A stretch of DNA of 54,369 nt from Gracilaria gracilis (GCA_030374805.1 JARGSG010000104.1:1-54369); one strand, 5' to 3'. Shown: positions 1-11,952, counted from the stretch's first letter. Notes: generated by a model from the letters alone, not told the origin. Made by a program: numbers and translations.

Positions 1-2
1 TT

Positions 3-486
3 GGAGTTCGAAATGGTCTCAGCTACGCGCAGCAGCATGTGATGGTGAACTATGAGAACTTCAACTTCGTGAAGTCGAGGTACCCGGGGTAACACAGTGT
101 CATTGACCAGGTACCCCCCATGTCTAATGGGGAGACTCTTCAGTGGAAGAGAGAGAAGGAAGGTGGGGGCTACGTTTTACAAAAGGTGAGGTCCGAACAG
201 AAACCTCGGGCATTGTTGAAGGAGCCAATCAGTCGGTTTTATTGTGATCGACTTGTTTCCGGGGACGTTTTCGACAGCAATGGCATGCATGGAGTTACAA
301 CAGCATCGTAGGTTCATCGGGTGTGACCCGGACCCTGACTGCTTTGCCCATGCTAGGCACGCCGCAATTATTCAATTCGCATTGTGCGTGCGGGAAAATG
401 AGACGGATATCGAGGTAACGCAGGAAGTTCGGAATGCTATGATTAGGGTGTTGAACTTATTTCCGAAGTGGAATGTCCGCCCATAG
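3..486 (+). pseudogene. DNA methyltransferase-like C-terminal fragment, broken
   Basis: Seen: frame 3 reads from the window edge, meets a TAA at 90-92, continues to about 240 (ending near RALLKEPISRF), and the homologous reading then moves to frame 1, which contains DLFPGTFS followed by HRRFIGCDPDPDCF and stops at 484-486. The second part resembles the SAM-binding motif I region of N4/N6-type DNA methylases (D-x-F-x-G-T-x-S, then a beta strand ending in an acidic residue); the first part resembles the segment just before it. The catalytic (D/N)PPY-like motif is not present and would lie upstream of the window. One stop and one frameshift make it a relic. Proteins of this kind in algae and oomycetes are often carried by mobile elements; that origin is inference. 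It could also be another Rossmann methylase. Confidence 0.55.
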
Positions 487-3400
487 AGATCATGGAAGGC
501 TCCATCCGGCTACCCCCAGTATCAAAAGTTTCCTACGTATATTTTGGAATTTATTGCGTCAATGTGGCGGGATGAGAGCTCGGTCACCATTGGTAGGCGT
601 AAGGCCCTTTCCCAGGCAAAACTGCTTCAATTATTTATATTTATTTATTCATTGAAATTTTCAACTGATTCTCAATTCAATTGAGTTTGACACTCCTTAC
701 TTTCTAGGACAGGACAAAGTGAGTTCTAAGTATTTCTTCAATAAAGTGTTCAAGCAATATTCTGTTTTTATTCGATGCATTGCGAAAAAATGAGCGGTAA
801 TTTACAGAATGAAGAAAGAGCATTTCCAACTGTACGAATCGCGACTTTCTAACTGTCAATTTTAACAAGTGTACAGTTACGATGTAGTGACCTAGTAGAA
901 TAAATCCCATCGAGAACGCCGGGAGCTTGTAATGAAAGTTCTGCTTTTAACGCACCCATTCCAAACTCACTCATATTGCCCGTGTTGCTGCACCCATTCC
1001 AGCTTCTACTCATGATGATCTTCGTTGCCAACCACCGATACAGCCACCGATTCTAGCGCTATTGTTATCATCACCGCCATCGCAGATTCAGTATTCAATC
1101 CTAAGTCTCCCACCAGAATTTCATCGGCAAAAAGAAGCACGTCAAGTACCTATCCGCTACTGCACCTGACAGCCACGCCTGCATGTCCTTGCGGGTGACA
1201 TTGCTTCTCATTAATCTACCCCAGACACTCATGTGAGACTAGAGTAGTAGCTACTCCTATCAACTCTCCCGGCTGTGGATCCTCCTTCCCGTTACCGTGA
1301 AATTGAGCGAGCCCCCATATTCACCCGAGGTAACTTGGCAGAATTTGAACCCGCATTCCATGGATTGGAGTATCTTTTTCCAGTTTGTAAGCCCTCTTTC
1401 CTGATCACAACACCGAGAAAGTAGTGTGCATTGTGTACATGTTCGAACGCACGATCAAACTGTTGTGGTCCAGACGGCTAGCGAGACCGCGTCGTTCCCC
1501 ATGCTCCACCATGTTTTCTTCAAGCATAAAAATGGGATGAAAACTTCAATGTCACCTGTCCAGTCTCATGAGACACTGGAGATGACGCTCTTTAACCCCA
1601 AAACCAATGTACACGACCGTTTCATTACAAGAGGTGATAGGAACACCAGCAGTTTCCGCACAAGGGCTGAAATTCTGAGTACATTCAGAAAATGATATGA
1701 TTCCTATCCAACTCGTTGGAGGTGCACAATATTAACTTAAATTTCATCTGTTCTCGCAGTAGGGCGTCAAAACCCAAGCCACCATCCTCTGTACAGTAGT
1801 ACTGGTTTCGTGAGCAAGCGTTAAAGGAAAAGGCCTCAACACACTCCTGCTGAATGGATTCGAATTTAAAAATGACTGAAACACAAGGATGAAGGAATCC
1901 TTGGAGATAACGGGAGGGTATTTGGTTTGAGAAAAGCCTCCAGACGACAAAAGAACGATGGTGGGAAAAGCATGGAGAACTGTGAAAGAACTTAGAGTCG
2001 TGAGAAACATGGGATCGAAATAGAACATGTGAAGACGAAATTGAGAAGCCAACAACAGCAATATCAGCGTATTAGTGGTAACATAATGAGGCCAAGGATT
2101 ATGTAACTGGTTAGAAGAAACGGGAGATATGCTGTTAAGAAATCAATTAATGCAGTTAATCATTGTTTTGATGACTCCATCCGTGTGAGAAAAATGCTTC
2201 ACAAAGCGGTACGAGTTGGAAACTGTACTACAGCGCCAGAACAACGAGCGCTGTGCCCAGGTTAACGTGAAAAGAAGCATTGGAACAGAAACCATGCCAG
2301 TACGCGAATGGCGGATACCATAAAACAGTGTTAGTCTGCTGAGACGAAACGAAGAAAAGGGGTTTGTGAAACGAGATTATATCCATCGGAAGAGTCCAGA
2401 AAACAGGAAGATGGGGTTTAGCTGATAGTCTCTGTAGGATGAAGATGGTGGAACGATGTGGGGCAGAGAAACGGCAATTGTACAGCTTGACCAAACCGAA
2501 AAGCGACGGGGGGTTATACGGCGATCATGAAGTGAGAGATATAGGTGAGGCTGTCCGAAAGGTGATGGAGATGATTGAACGACCTCAGTAATATTATGGA
2601 ATTCGCTCTGGCAGAATGGCAGTAGACGACTGAATAACGCCGATTGCGCAGCAAGGAGACCTGACACCAGAAAAGAAACCAGGTGCATAAGATTAAGACT
2701 TTCTATTCATGTTCTTCATCTTACTGGAGATGAAGATATGGGCTCGGTGGTTCGAAGGTGGTATATGCATAAAAGTAGAACCGCAACAACTGGCAAAAGA
2801 GCGAGTGAAAAGTGTGGTATAGCAACAATTACATGAATTGATGCAGCGATGAGAATGGAATCGGTGGGGTTTCATTGTTGCAAGTTGAGCTGAGAAGAAG
2901 AAGAAGAAACTAGGTTCATAGTCTTTCTGAGGGAAGTGGCGATGATGATATTCGACGGTGATGGGAAGCAGAAATATGACATGTATGGAGCGCGTCAGTA
3001 GTTATATGAAACGAAGAAAGAACATGAAGGCGGGGACAAAGTCATGACACAGTATGAAGCACTAAAACCGGCATAAGATGGTAGCAAGGTGTGGTTGCAT
3101 GAAAAGCAGCAGCAATTCCAGATTCCAAGGCAACGGTGGGGCAATTGCGGCCTTAAGCCATGGTGCCGTAGCGATATAGGAGGTCAGGCGGAGGTGTCGC
3201 TACAGGGACAGGAACTGTAAAGGGTGGTTAGTGGTGGGACTATGGAAGTGGTTAAAGGTTCTATGTTGCCGAGACGGGGCTCAGTACCCGTAGAAACGCC
3301 AGAGCATTGCAAGATCACATTCATACGGCGCCTGCAAGACGACCTGATTCCTGCACTGAGAAGGAGACACTGATCTGTGAAACATGGCGTTTGCTGAGAA

Positions 3401-5781
3401 CACAGGTTCCATCAACCGTTTCCAAGGCAGTGAGTCCAAATCCATGGCAACTAAATTAAGAGATTGTCAGGAAACGTATAGAAACAGTGATCAGAGTGGA
3501 ACAAAAAGACCAAAACCAGAGCTTCATGTGGGAAATGAACGTTATATGCAAAGCAGGAGTGCAAACAATATCTGAATACCATCGTCGCCAATACATACAC
3601 AATAATAAACCTACAATTCAGGGTTAGTACTTTTGTTTCAGTTGCTTTTGCACGCGTTCCCCACCAAATTCCTCGTCTATGGATTGGGCCAAAAGAGCAA
3701 GAGACCATGGCATGCATACAATCGACGGGTACGATTTAGAGAGCAACTCGCAATCTGCAGGACTGATATGTATGCAATGAAGGAAGCTTAACGCAATAAA
3801 GTAAAGAGTACAAACACAAAATGTCACAGTAAGCAGTTTGAAAACCCTCACACGAGCAAAATTGTAGCGAAAAACAAGGCCGCTGCACTAAAACATGGTA
3901 CCTGAACGGTGGTAAATTAGTACGGTAGAGATTCCAGCCTAAACAAAACATCGACAGTCAAGACCAGGAGTGCTGCTCCCGTTCTTCATCTAGAAGTAGA
4001 TCTGTGAGCGAGTAGCATAACATTTACGGACGCAACCGATAGAATGGCGGCAAAACAGTAACGTTGTTCATATTATTCTGAGAAGTTCTCCAACATCTCG
4101 ATGACGTGTTAATAGACTTTCAGCCACCCTATCAGTTCAAAAGGTTAAAAAGTACCCCGTTATCATTGCTTCTTGCTATAGGCACCTAGGAGAGGCCTTG
4201 AAGACAATAAATGGGATTAGACGCAGAAGATTAGTATTTCCTCTTCTTCAAGTGATAGATTTGTCTCAGAGGATCTACAAAATACGTTCTCTTTTCTCCT
4301 CTCCTTCCCACGTTCACAATTTGTTCAATAACTGATATTCGGTTCGATAAAGCCGATATACGTTCATAAGAAGTTCCTTAAAATACTTTTTCTTCGCTCT
4401 GAAAACCTTTTGCGACACTTGTTTCTGTTTTACTCTTTTCAATCCTCTAGATGCTCATCGAATAAAACAGAGAAGACTGCGCTCGCCTAAAACAGTATGC
4501 TCCATGCACTTTAGGCCGGAATTGGCTTGATTGGTGCGGAAGAACCTGCAAAGATCTCTTGTGGTATGCGTGTATCCATATTAATCTCAGGGGTTTTTGC
4601 TTCCGCCACTCCTTCGCAAACTTAAAGGTCTTGAACCACTCGGTAGATATGCTTCCGGGCACCCGTTAAGAGGTTTGTTTCAACCAATTTAGGTATGCGT
4701 TGAGAGAGCTCGTGCACGGCTTGATCAACCACCAAGCGGGTAGGGGCGTCCATATTCCATCTCAGAGTTGTATGTCATAGTGAGCTGTGAATATATCACC
4801 AACAACCGTAAATAGTGTAGTACATTATTTGTTGTGACCCATATTGGTTATTGTGCCCCTGCCTTAATTTTGTTACCTTAATTAGTGTGGCTTACATCTT
4901 TTACAGTCACTGGGCGTACGTATCTTTGGAAAACAATAGATAAATGTAAGATGAAATCAAAGAATTACCAGTACAGTTTTATTTTTGCTGTGTAACTTTT
5001 GTTTGAAAATGAAAACTTTGAGAAGCATGTTTCTGAAAAGAGACCAAAGCCCTATAGCTTACTTACGTGATCATTCGCATGAAAGGAATCATCACAATTT
5101 ATGCTTCGTTTGATCAGCTGTTTCATACAAGACGACAGGAAATGAGGGTTTGGTTGAAAATTGTAACCTACTCTACGTCGATAAGCAGCAAAAGATTTCT
5201 TTTTCCTAGAACGCATAACAATTTAACGGAATTCGGTGCAGGGAGAAAACTTCTATTCGAGATAATGTACTCAAACAATTCCTGCTCAATACAACCTCAA
5301 AACGTTTCCTAGAAATATATGTATGTGTAAACTGGTTGTAACAACAATGAAAACTTGATGGTCTAAAGAAATAGACAATAATAAAAGGAAATGCTTCCAC
5401 CAAGAAATATGGTCTGTAACAGGATGACATAAAGTCATTTTAGGTATGAAATTTAGCTTTGAGTCAATGAACGCAGAGAATATAGACACAATCTGCAAAA
5501 GTCATTTTTAAATATCAAATTTACGTTAGTCCAAAAAATTGTAAATTCGTTTTTTTCTGTGGTTAAGTATAAAAAAAGAGAGTTGGAATGTGTTTGCCTT
5601 CTATTGTTAAATATTAGTGGTTTTGTGATCCAAGCACAGCATGCATGCTAAGAGAATTTCAACGGCTCTGTGTGACAAGGCGCTTGTTTTAAATAAATTA
5701 TTGATTATCAATACAATCTTGGACTAGAATTTGAGTATTCTATGCATAGCGTTAAGAACTGAAAATTTACAAATAATTGCA
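487..5781. other. Long AT-rich intergenic region, no supported gene
   Basis: Only short ORFs occur here, many with non-ATG starts. Between about 1,700 and 3,500 the plus strand is purine-rich and the minus strand has several ORFs of 60-105 codons in all frames, without recognisable motifs or a promoter. This could be an old decayed gene or element, but I cannot identify one. From about 4,000 to 5,780 the DNA is AT-rich with nothing visible. Confidence 0.5.
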
Positions 5782-5893
5782 GTAGATCTCCAGAACAGTA
5801 GCCAAAGTTACTGTTCTAGCTGGATTTGCTTAAATTAGCTAGGAATATTTAGCTAATTGCCAGTTTTGTATCCTTATAGGAGCCTTGCGATAA
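5782..5893. repeat. Dispersed repeat, copy 1 (partner at 15084)
   Basis: The segment starts GTAGATCTCCAGAACAGTAG and ends near GAGCCTTGCGAT. The same order of words (GATCTCCAGAACAGTAG, TTCTAGCTG, GCCAGTTTT, TAGGAGC, TGCGAT) recurs at 15084-15200 in the same orientation. Copy 1 has an internal stem AGAACAGTA/TACTGTTCT with an 8-nt loop. Probably a small non-autonomous repeat; its class is unknown. Confidence 0.6.
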
Positions 5894-6000
5894 AAATGTG
5901 GCTTCAGAGGGCACTTAGGTTACAGGGCATGTTTTTTTAGATTAACCTGCGCCGCAGGTATGCCATATATTTCAAAAAAGGCCATTTTCCCGCTGCTCCC

Positions 6001-6370
6001 AGTCCAAAGCTTAGAAAAAATGCCCTTCAAATGTTTGATTGCTACTCAGAGAAAATGCTTCAATTTCACAAAAACCAGTCAAACAGTCAAAAATCATTCA
6101 AATGCAATATGATATTGTTAGTTTTCTGGTGACATGTGTACGTGTGTGCGACGTGTTCCAAGGAGATTTACTACGTGTACAGTCGAAAATCAGTCAAACT
6201 TTGAGCGATGTAGCATTCAAAGTTTGATTGCATTGCAATCAAACTTTGAACTGCGATGCCAGTCAAGAATGCTGACATCATTCAAAGCGGGGAAAGAGGC
6301 AGCATTCAAAAAGTGGAATCACATGACTGGTCAAGATTCCAAACATTCAAATATTTGACTGCAGCAGTCA
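6001..6370. repeat. TCAAA-rich segment with a 35-bp palindrome
   Basis: CATTCAAA, CAGTCAAA and their complements (TTTGA) recur more than ten times in about 350 bp. At 6216-6250 two 17-nt arms, TTCAAAGTTTGATTGCA and its exact reverse complement, flank one T. The overlapping ORFs (6039-6358) mostly read through these repeats and are not supported as genes. Confidence 0.6.
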
Positions 6371-7243
6371 TTTGAGCGTAGAAACTATAAAAGTACTGTA
6401 TAACATCTTTGCCATAGTGGAGCCACGCAAACGCATTATTTTAAGCAAGGCTCAGAGATCAGCAAGCAAGATTTCCGCAAAGCAGTGTTCGCACAGCGGC
6501 GATGGAGGAAGCGCATGTCATTGCCGAGACCAGTGTAACCCTGTAGACAAAAGGAGCTTGACAGAACAAGAGAGGAGTACAAATACAAGTTCATGAGCGC
6601 AAACTTGCAGGCAGACGGCGCAGCGGCTGCAGGGGGCGCATGCGGACAAAAGCACTGGTCAGGGGGCCTTGTTATTTTTTCTAAGAAAGTGCCATGAAAC
6701 CAGAGATAAAACGCAAGCAACGTGTCCAGCAATTGCGTCTGCGGTATTTTGCTATCAACTGAAACAAGAAAAAGCTCACATAATATGTATATTATACTGT
6801 CAATATCTAATGTTTGTGAGCACAGCTGTCATCGATGAGCTTCAACGGGCGACGCCTTCGTTTTTGTTGTATCCAGCTCAAGGCGCGCTACGAGACTACC
6901 TCGAGAGTGGATCTCGCATCACAGGATTGCGTTATGCCAACAAACACCACGTGGCTGCCGCCAATAGCCTGTGAGCGTAACGATCTTTTGTCTCCTTGTG
7001 GAGGAAGAAGCCTCCTGCGATGCCAACTGAGAGCTGCAAGCAAACTTACGCGGCGCTCTGCGCCACCCATTTAATTCGATGAGTTGGCCATCGTGGAGCC
7101 TACTGGTGACCTTACCTGTGCCAACTCAGAGCGTCAGGCATGGTCGTGCGGCTTTCCGCTTCGATTTGGAAATGCTTTTGGGAAGCATTGCTGGACCGAT
7201 GTGGATTCTTAGACTCGAAGTTACAAAGTAACTTGTGGCGTGC
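6371..7243. other. Intergenic region upstream of the NB-ARC gene
   Basis: Short overlapping ORFs on both strands but no recognisable product. The last few hundred bases are presumably the upstream promoter region of the gene starting at 7372; apart from the TATA box I see no clear element. Confidence 0.4.
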
Positions 7244-7251
7244 ATATAAAT
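7244..7251 (+). promoter_or_regulatory. TATA box of the NB-ARC/WD40 gene
   Basis: ATATAAAT lies 121 nt before the ATG at 7372. Transcription would start about 25-35 nt downstream, near 7275. The in-frame GTG at 7240 lies at the edge of the TATA box, so the open frame that extends up to it cannot mark the true N-terminus. Confidence 0.7.
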
Positions 7252-7371
7252 AACCACTCTCGCACCGCACCCAAGGCGAACGTAGTCATTCACGTTCTGT
7301 TCGCAGCACTCGTTGTACCGCCATCGATCACCGTTTATTCATCCCCCCGTCGTTTGCGTACCGACAAAACC

Positions 7372-10300
7372 ATGGCAGAGGTTGTAGCAGCATCCGCCGG
7401 AGGGGTTCGCGCTTTGGTGGCTCTTTGTGACAAGGTTCCTGCTGTCGTAGACCGCTGGCGCCAACGCCAGGACCTCACCAGCGACAACCGCACCAAGCTG
7501 GATCTACTTCAACGCCATGTAGCAGATGTTCGACGTCTCACCCCCACGCTGGAATCAGTTGTTGCCCATGACCCCATAATGGCCACCGTACTACACACGC
7601 ATCTCACAACCATGGAGGAGGACTTTAAGGCACTCGACAAGTGGCAGTCCCGAATCGCATCTGCAACGTACACCGCTCGCGTCAATCGCATGAAGCAAAT
7701 CTTAGATCAGTGTGAACAAAATGTGAACAAGTGCTTGGAGTTTCTAAGCGAAAGAGTTTCACCGGTGTCCAGAGAGCTTCAACAACAGTCCATGCACCAT
7801 GCTTACGTTCCCGATTGTAATGTGCCTCTGAACCCACCACGACTCGTATTGGATTATGGCTCTACTTCAACATGCGAAGGCAAGCTGAACGCCGCTGTGT
7901 TGCAGGAGGGTAATTCCAGGATAGTTGGAGTAGTAGCCGTCGGGATGGGCGGTGTTGGTAAGACATGTGCACTGCGAGGCCTGGCGGAGGTTCAAGATAT
8001 CAAGCGAAAGTTTACTGGAGGCGTGCTGTACATTCAACTAGGAAACCATGCTACGTTATCACAAGTCATAACAGGAATTGCTAAATTGGTGCAACTTACT
8101 GGCAATGAATCTCTGGCCGAAAGGTTGAAGGGCTCGAAAGATTTACAGGAAGCTGTAGATGCTGCGAGGACTTGGTTCAGAAACCAAACATGCCTCTTGC
8201 TCATCGATGACATATGGCTGGTTAACGGCATTTCTACAAGAGTGCCGAGAGTTCTGGCAACACTACTGAGCGGAAACAGCCGCCTGGTGTACACGACAAG
8301 ATCTCAGAAGCTCACGGATGCATGCGACGAAGAGATTGAGTTTACAACGCTGGAAATGTACAGTGACAAGGCGCGGGAAATGTTGATGGTACATGCGAAG
8401 TTCGATTGGAAAGTCTCCTTGGCCCAAAGGAATGAAGAAGCAGTAAGAGGTTTGCTGCGTATCTGCAACGGGCTTCCGGTGGCACTAGGAGTTGTGGGCG
8501 AGACGGTGCGAAGGGAGAGCAGGCAATGCAAGGATGACGTTGCACGCTCTTGGGAGCATGTGTACCATCTGATTCTTTCAAAGGAACAAAGTATAGCGGA
8601 TGGTGATGCAGAAGCCTACGGTTCGGTCAGGATGATTGTAGATTCGTCGTTGGACGTTTTGCAGTCTGATCGCGATGGCATTTCTTTCGGCAAGTTGTTT
8701 CGCGCTTTGTGTGTTGTTGAGAAGCAGCAGATGGTACCGATTCACATGTTACGAAACTTGTGGGGTTTTTGCGATCTAGAGAAAACTGATGAAGTTGTGA
8801 AGGCGTTCGATGAGGTGAATCTTGTACGTAGGTTTAGGCTCAACTCAGACGTATGGGTTGAGTTGCATGATGTCATCCTCGATATTGCACTTCGAAAAGC
8901 CTCGGAAAGGTACGAGGTGAAGACATGCTGGCGATCTCTCGTTGATAACTACATCGGGCACGAAAAGTGTGTGGGTGAGGAAGCACGAAGAGCGGAAGTG
9001 AAGGGACCATCGGAAGAAGGAGGTGTTGAGTCGCTTTCGAGAGAGAAGAGTTGTTTGAAGCGTTGGTATCGCAAAATGTGTTGCTACAACGTGAGCGGAA
9101 CCATTGATGAGAGCAGCGAGCAGGCTGTGGAAGAAGTTGAGCCAAGGGCGGAAATCGAGAGCGGAAAGTGGAAATGGTGGAATATGCGAAATGATAATTA
9201 TATCCGCGACAACGTGTGTCGGGCACTCCGGGGTGCGGGATACGAGAAGCAGCTTTTGTGGCTGTTATTGCAGCCGGAATGGATAGTGGATCGTCTGGTA
9301 TACAACGGAATTTCGGCAGTGGAACGCGATTTGAGTGTGGGAAAGAAGGTTGCGGAAGTTCATGAAGGTGGGAATGAGGAATTGGTGCGGCACATGGAGA
9401 TGGTTCGGAGAGCGGCTCGCATGGGTTGCACTTTTGTGTTGGAGAACAACACCGTGAGAGAGGCTTGGTTTCAGATCCATGGAAGACTGTTGAGCTTCTC
9501 GACAGTGTGCGATACAACGAAGCAGTTTGTTGCAGAAATGGAAGCACGTGCACCGAAGCCATGGGCAAAGGCGTCGGTGGGATTTTTGCAAAGGGCAAGT
9601 ACGACTTCGTTGGACATTGTTAAAGTTTATGGCATTGCTTACTCAGTTCAAATGGATGAAGAGAGGCTTTCGTGTTGCTGGGTCGACGGGACGACGGTCG
9701 GAGTTACACAGTACAACTTTGCAAGCGGTTTCTCTGAAACGCAACAACAGGAGTGCGACGAAATTTTGATGGACATGAATACCTATGTGTTGCAGAACTG
9801 TGTTGATTTATCATCGAATTTGAAGATGGTGGTGATCGGACTCCCGCATGGGGCGATATGGATATGGAATACGGAAACGGGGCAGACAACGCAGAGTCGT
9901 AGATGTCATGATGATGAGGTATCGTGCGTTGCTGTCAGTGACGATGGCAGTTTGATAGCGTCGGGTTCCCTTGACGAAACTGTTCGTGTATGGGAAGCCA
10001 GCAGCGGATCATCTGTGGGACACGCACTTGTTGGTCACACGGGTATCATTGACTGCGTTGCGTGGAGCAGCGACGGGAGGCGTGTTGCGTCTGGCTCGAG
10101 GGACGGCACGATTCGTGTGTGGAATGTGGAGAGCAGAGAAGTTGTGGGGCAGGCGCTGGTTGGACACACTGACGATGTGAATTGTGTGGCGTGGAGTGTG
10201 GACGGAAAGCGAATTGTATCCGGCTCGAATGACAGAAGCGTGCGCGTGTGGGATGTGGAAGGCGGACAGCAAGTGGGAGCGGCGCTGGTTGGGCACGGCG

Positions 10301-11538
10301 GCTGGGTGCTTTGCGCTTCATGGAGCGCGGACGGCACACGTGTTGTGTCCGGCTCGACGGACAGCTCCGTGCGCGTTTGGGACGTGAGCAGCGGACAGAT
10401 TGTTGGACAGCCGCTCGTTGGTCACACGGATACTGTGCGTTGTGTGAGGTGGAACGGAAACGGAAGACAAATTGTGTCCGGATCAAGGGACTGGAGCGCG
10501 CGAGTGTGGGCTCCGGGTGAGAGCGGAGAGAGCGTTGCACAGGCGCAGTGCGGACACACAGCACCGGTGAATTGCGTTACGCTGAACCGAAACGAGACGC
10601 GTGCGTTGAGCGGTTCGGCAGACTGCACGGTTCGCATGTGGGATGTGCGAAGCGGAGCGGCGGTGGGAGAGGCGTTTGTTGGGCACACCGCTGCGGTGCG
10701 TTGTGTTGCGTGGAGCGCGGACGAGCGGCGGTTTGCGTCGGGCGGCGATGACAAGAGCGTGCGCGTGTGGGACGCTGACAGCGGCCGAGCGGTGGGGGAG
10801 CCGCTCGTTGGGCACACGGACTTGGTGCGTTGCGTAGCTTGGAGCGCCGATGGAAAACGTGTGGCGTCGGGCGGAGATGACAACAGCGTGCGACTGTGGG
10901 ATGTGGACAGCGGGCAAGCGCTGGGAGCGCCGCTGATTGGTCACGAGGACCAAGTGTTCAGTGTGGCGTGGAGCGCGGATGGGACGCAGGTGGTGTCCGG
11001 CTCAGCAGACCACACGGTGCGCGTGTGGACGGTGCACAGCGAGCGGCGTTTGACACACACAATGTCGGCTCACGACGGCAACGTAGACTGCGTGGCGTGG
11101 AGCTACGACGGCAAGTGGGTAGTGTCCGGGTCGAGCGACAAAACTGTTCGGGTGTGGAATATGGCGAACGGAGAGGAGGTAGCGCGGCCGCTGCAGCACG
11201 ACGAGTCGGTCGTGGAGGTGGGCCTGAACGAGGACGGGTCGTACGTTGTGTCGCGGGAAGGGTTCACAGGAAAGGGAAGGATTTGGCGCGTGGGCGACGG
11301 TGCGTGCGTTGCGACGAGTGACGACGAGGCGTGGGGCGCCAAGCTGCGCGCGCTGCAGCAGCAGCGCCTTTCCACCTCCAGAATCGCCGACGGCTGGAGC
11401 GGGACCAGTGCAGTGACGCATCGGCAGGCAGACGGCAGCGACGTGCGGCTCGGAACGAGCGACGGCTACCTGGATCGCTTCGGTGAGCTGTGGTACTCGG
11501 ACGCCGAATTTGGGCACTGCAGAGTAATTGCGGAGTAA
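7372..11538 (+). CDS. NB-ARC/WD40-repeat STAND protein (NLR-like)
   Basis: Predicted STAND ATPase of 1388 residues, a nucleotide-driven signalling switch probably in the cytoplasm. The start is the ATG in AAAACCATGG, after the TATA box at 7244. Residues 1-150 are a helical N-terminal domain I do not recognise. The NB-ARC motifs are in order: P-loop GMGGVGKT 191-198, kinase-2 LLLIDD 275-280, RNBS-B-like RLVYTTRS 304-311, GLPVAL 367-372, and LHDV 498-501 in the place of the MHD motif. About residues 520-820 form a linker. Residues 820-1315 hold about eleven WD40 repeats of 42-44 residues (core VRCVAWSADG, RVWDV, LVGHTD), some nearly identical. WD40 domains act as ligand or protein sensors in Apaf-1 and fungal HET-E proteins; a defence or self/non-self role here is inference. 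The reading frame is single and uninterrupted. A hairpin and AATAAA follow at 11932-11995. Confidence 0.92.
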   Translation: MAEVVAASAGGVRALVALCDKVPAVVDRWRQRQDLTSDNRTKLDLLQRHVADVRRLTPTLESVVAHDPIMATVLHTHLTTMEEDFKALDKWQSRIASATYTARVNRMKQILDQCEQNVNKCLEFLSERVSPVSRELQQQSMHHAYVPDCNVPLNPPRLVLDYGSTSTCEGKLNAAVLQEGNSRIVGVVAVGMGGVGKTCALRGLAEVQDIKRKFTGGVLYIQLGNHATLSQVITGIAKLVQLTGNESLAERLKGSKDLQEAVDAARTWFRNQTCLLLIDDIWLVNGISTRVPRVLATLLSGNSRLVYTTRSQKLTDACDEEIEFTTLEMYSDKAREMLMVHAKFDWKVSLAQRNEEAVRGLLRICNGLPVALGVVGETVRRESRQCKDDVARSWEHVYHLILSKEQSIADGDAEAYGSVRMIVDSSLDVLQSDRDGISFGKLFRALCVVEKQQMVPIHMLRNLWGFCDLEKTDEVVKAFDEVNLVRRFRLNSDVWVELHDVILDIALRKASERYEVKTCWRSLVDNYIGHEKCVGEEARRAEVKGPSEEGGVESLSREKSCLKRWYRKMCCYNVSGTIDESSEQAVEEVEPRAEIESGKWKWWNMRNDNYIRDNVCRALRGAGYEKQLLWLLLQPEWIVDRLVYNGISAVERDLSVGKKVAEVHEGGNEELVRHMEMVRRAARMGCTFVLENNTVREAWFQIHGRLLSFSTVCDTTKQFVAEMEARAPKPWAKASVGFLQRASTTSLDIVKVYGIAYSVQMDEERLSCCWVDGTTVGVTQYNFASGFSETQQQECDEILMDMNTYVLQNCVDLSSNLKMVVIGLPHGAIWIWNTETGQTTQSRRCHDDEVSCVAVSDDGSLIASGSLDETVRVWEASSGSSVGHALVGHTGIIDCVAWSSDGRRVASGSRDGTIRVWNVESREVVGQALVGHTDDVNCVAWSVDGKRIVSGSNDRSVRVWDVEGGQQVGAALVGHGGWVLCASWSADGTRVVSGSTDSSVRVWDVSSGQIVGQPLVGHTDTVRCVRWNGNGRQIVSGSRDWSARVWAPGESGESVAQAQCGHTAPVNCVTLNRNETRALSGSADCTVRMWDVRSGAAVGEAFVGHTAAVRCVAWSADERRFASGGDDKSVRVWDADSGRAVGEPLVGHTDLVRCVAWSADGKRVASGGDDNSVRLWDVDSGQALGAPLIGHEDQVFSVAWSADGTQVVSGSADHTVRVWTVHSERRLTHTMSAHDGNVDCVAWSYDGKWVVSGSSDKTVRVWNMANGEEVARPLQHDESVVEVGLNEDGSYVVSREGFTGKGRIWRVGDGACVATSDDEAWGAKLRALQQQRLSTSRIADGWSGTSAVTHRQADGSDVRLGTSDGYLDRFGELWYSDAEFGHCRVIAE

Positions 11539-11931
11539 ATTGGGCGCGGAATAATTACAGAGAAATTGGCGTTAATTAATCGTTTGCCCCGTATGCGCCA
11601 CCGTTTCCCCATCCACACTTTACAGAACTTTACACCGTTAGTGAGTAACTTTGTGGTGGTAGATACTTTGATACTTTGGACTACTTCTTACTCTGCACGT
11701 TGTGCTCAGTCAACCACGCAAGTCTCGTTGTCCGCCGTGCGAAGCATCCGAGTTGAGGCCGAGTTGAGGAACTGTAACGCGCCCGCCGTCACTTGTCGCA
11801 AAATCTGCGTCGCCGGCGCCTGCCCGGCCGCCAAGTGCTTACGGCAGCGCCCTGCGCTCGCACTTTTCCCCCCGAACTGCGAGTCGCGTACGTAGCGCAG
11901 CGGCTTGCGCGTACGCCGGTGGCAGTCCGTC

Positions 11932-11952
11932 ACACGCCGCAGAACGGCGTGT
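11932..11952 (+). other. 3' UTR hairpin of the NB-ARC gene
   Basis: ACACGCCG and CGGCGTGT pair perfectly across the loop CAGAA, 38 nt before the poly(A) signal. It may be an RNA 3'-end structure; its function is unknown. Confidence 0.45.

Noticed and set aside
7240..7371. N-terminal extension of the NB-ARC protein by 44 residues
   Set aside because: The start would be a GTG at the TATA box; the ATG at 7372 has a better context and lies after the inferred transcription start.
9265..11517. Long ORFs on the minus strand and in other plus frames across the WD40 region
   Set aside because: They are shadows of the GC-rich, repetitive WD40 coding frame and carry no motifs of their own.
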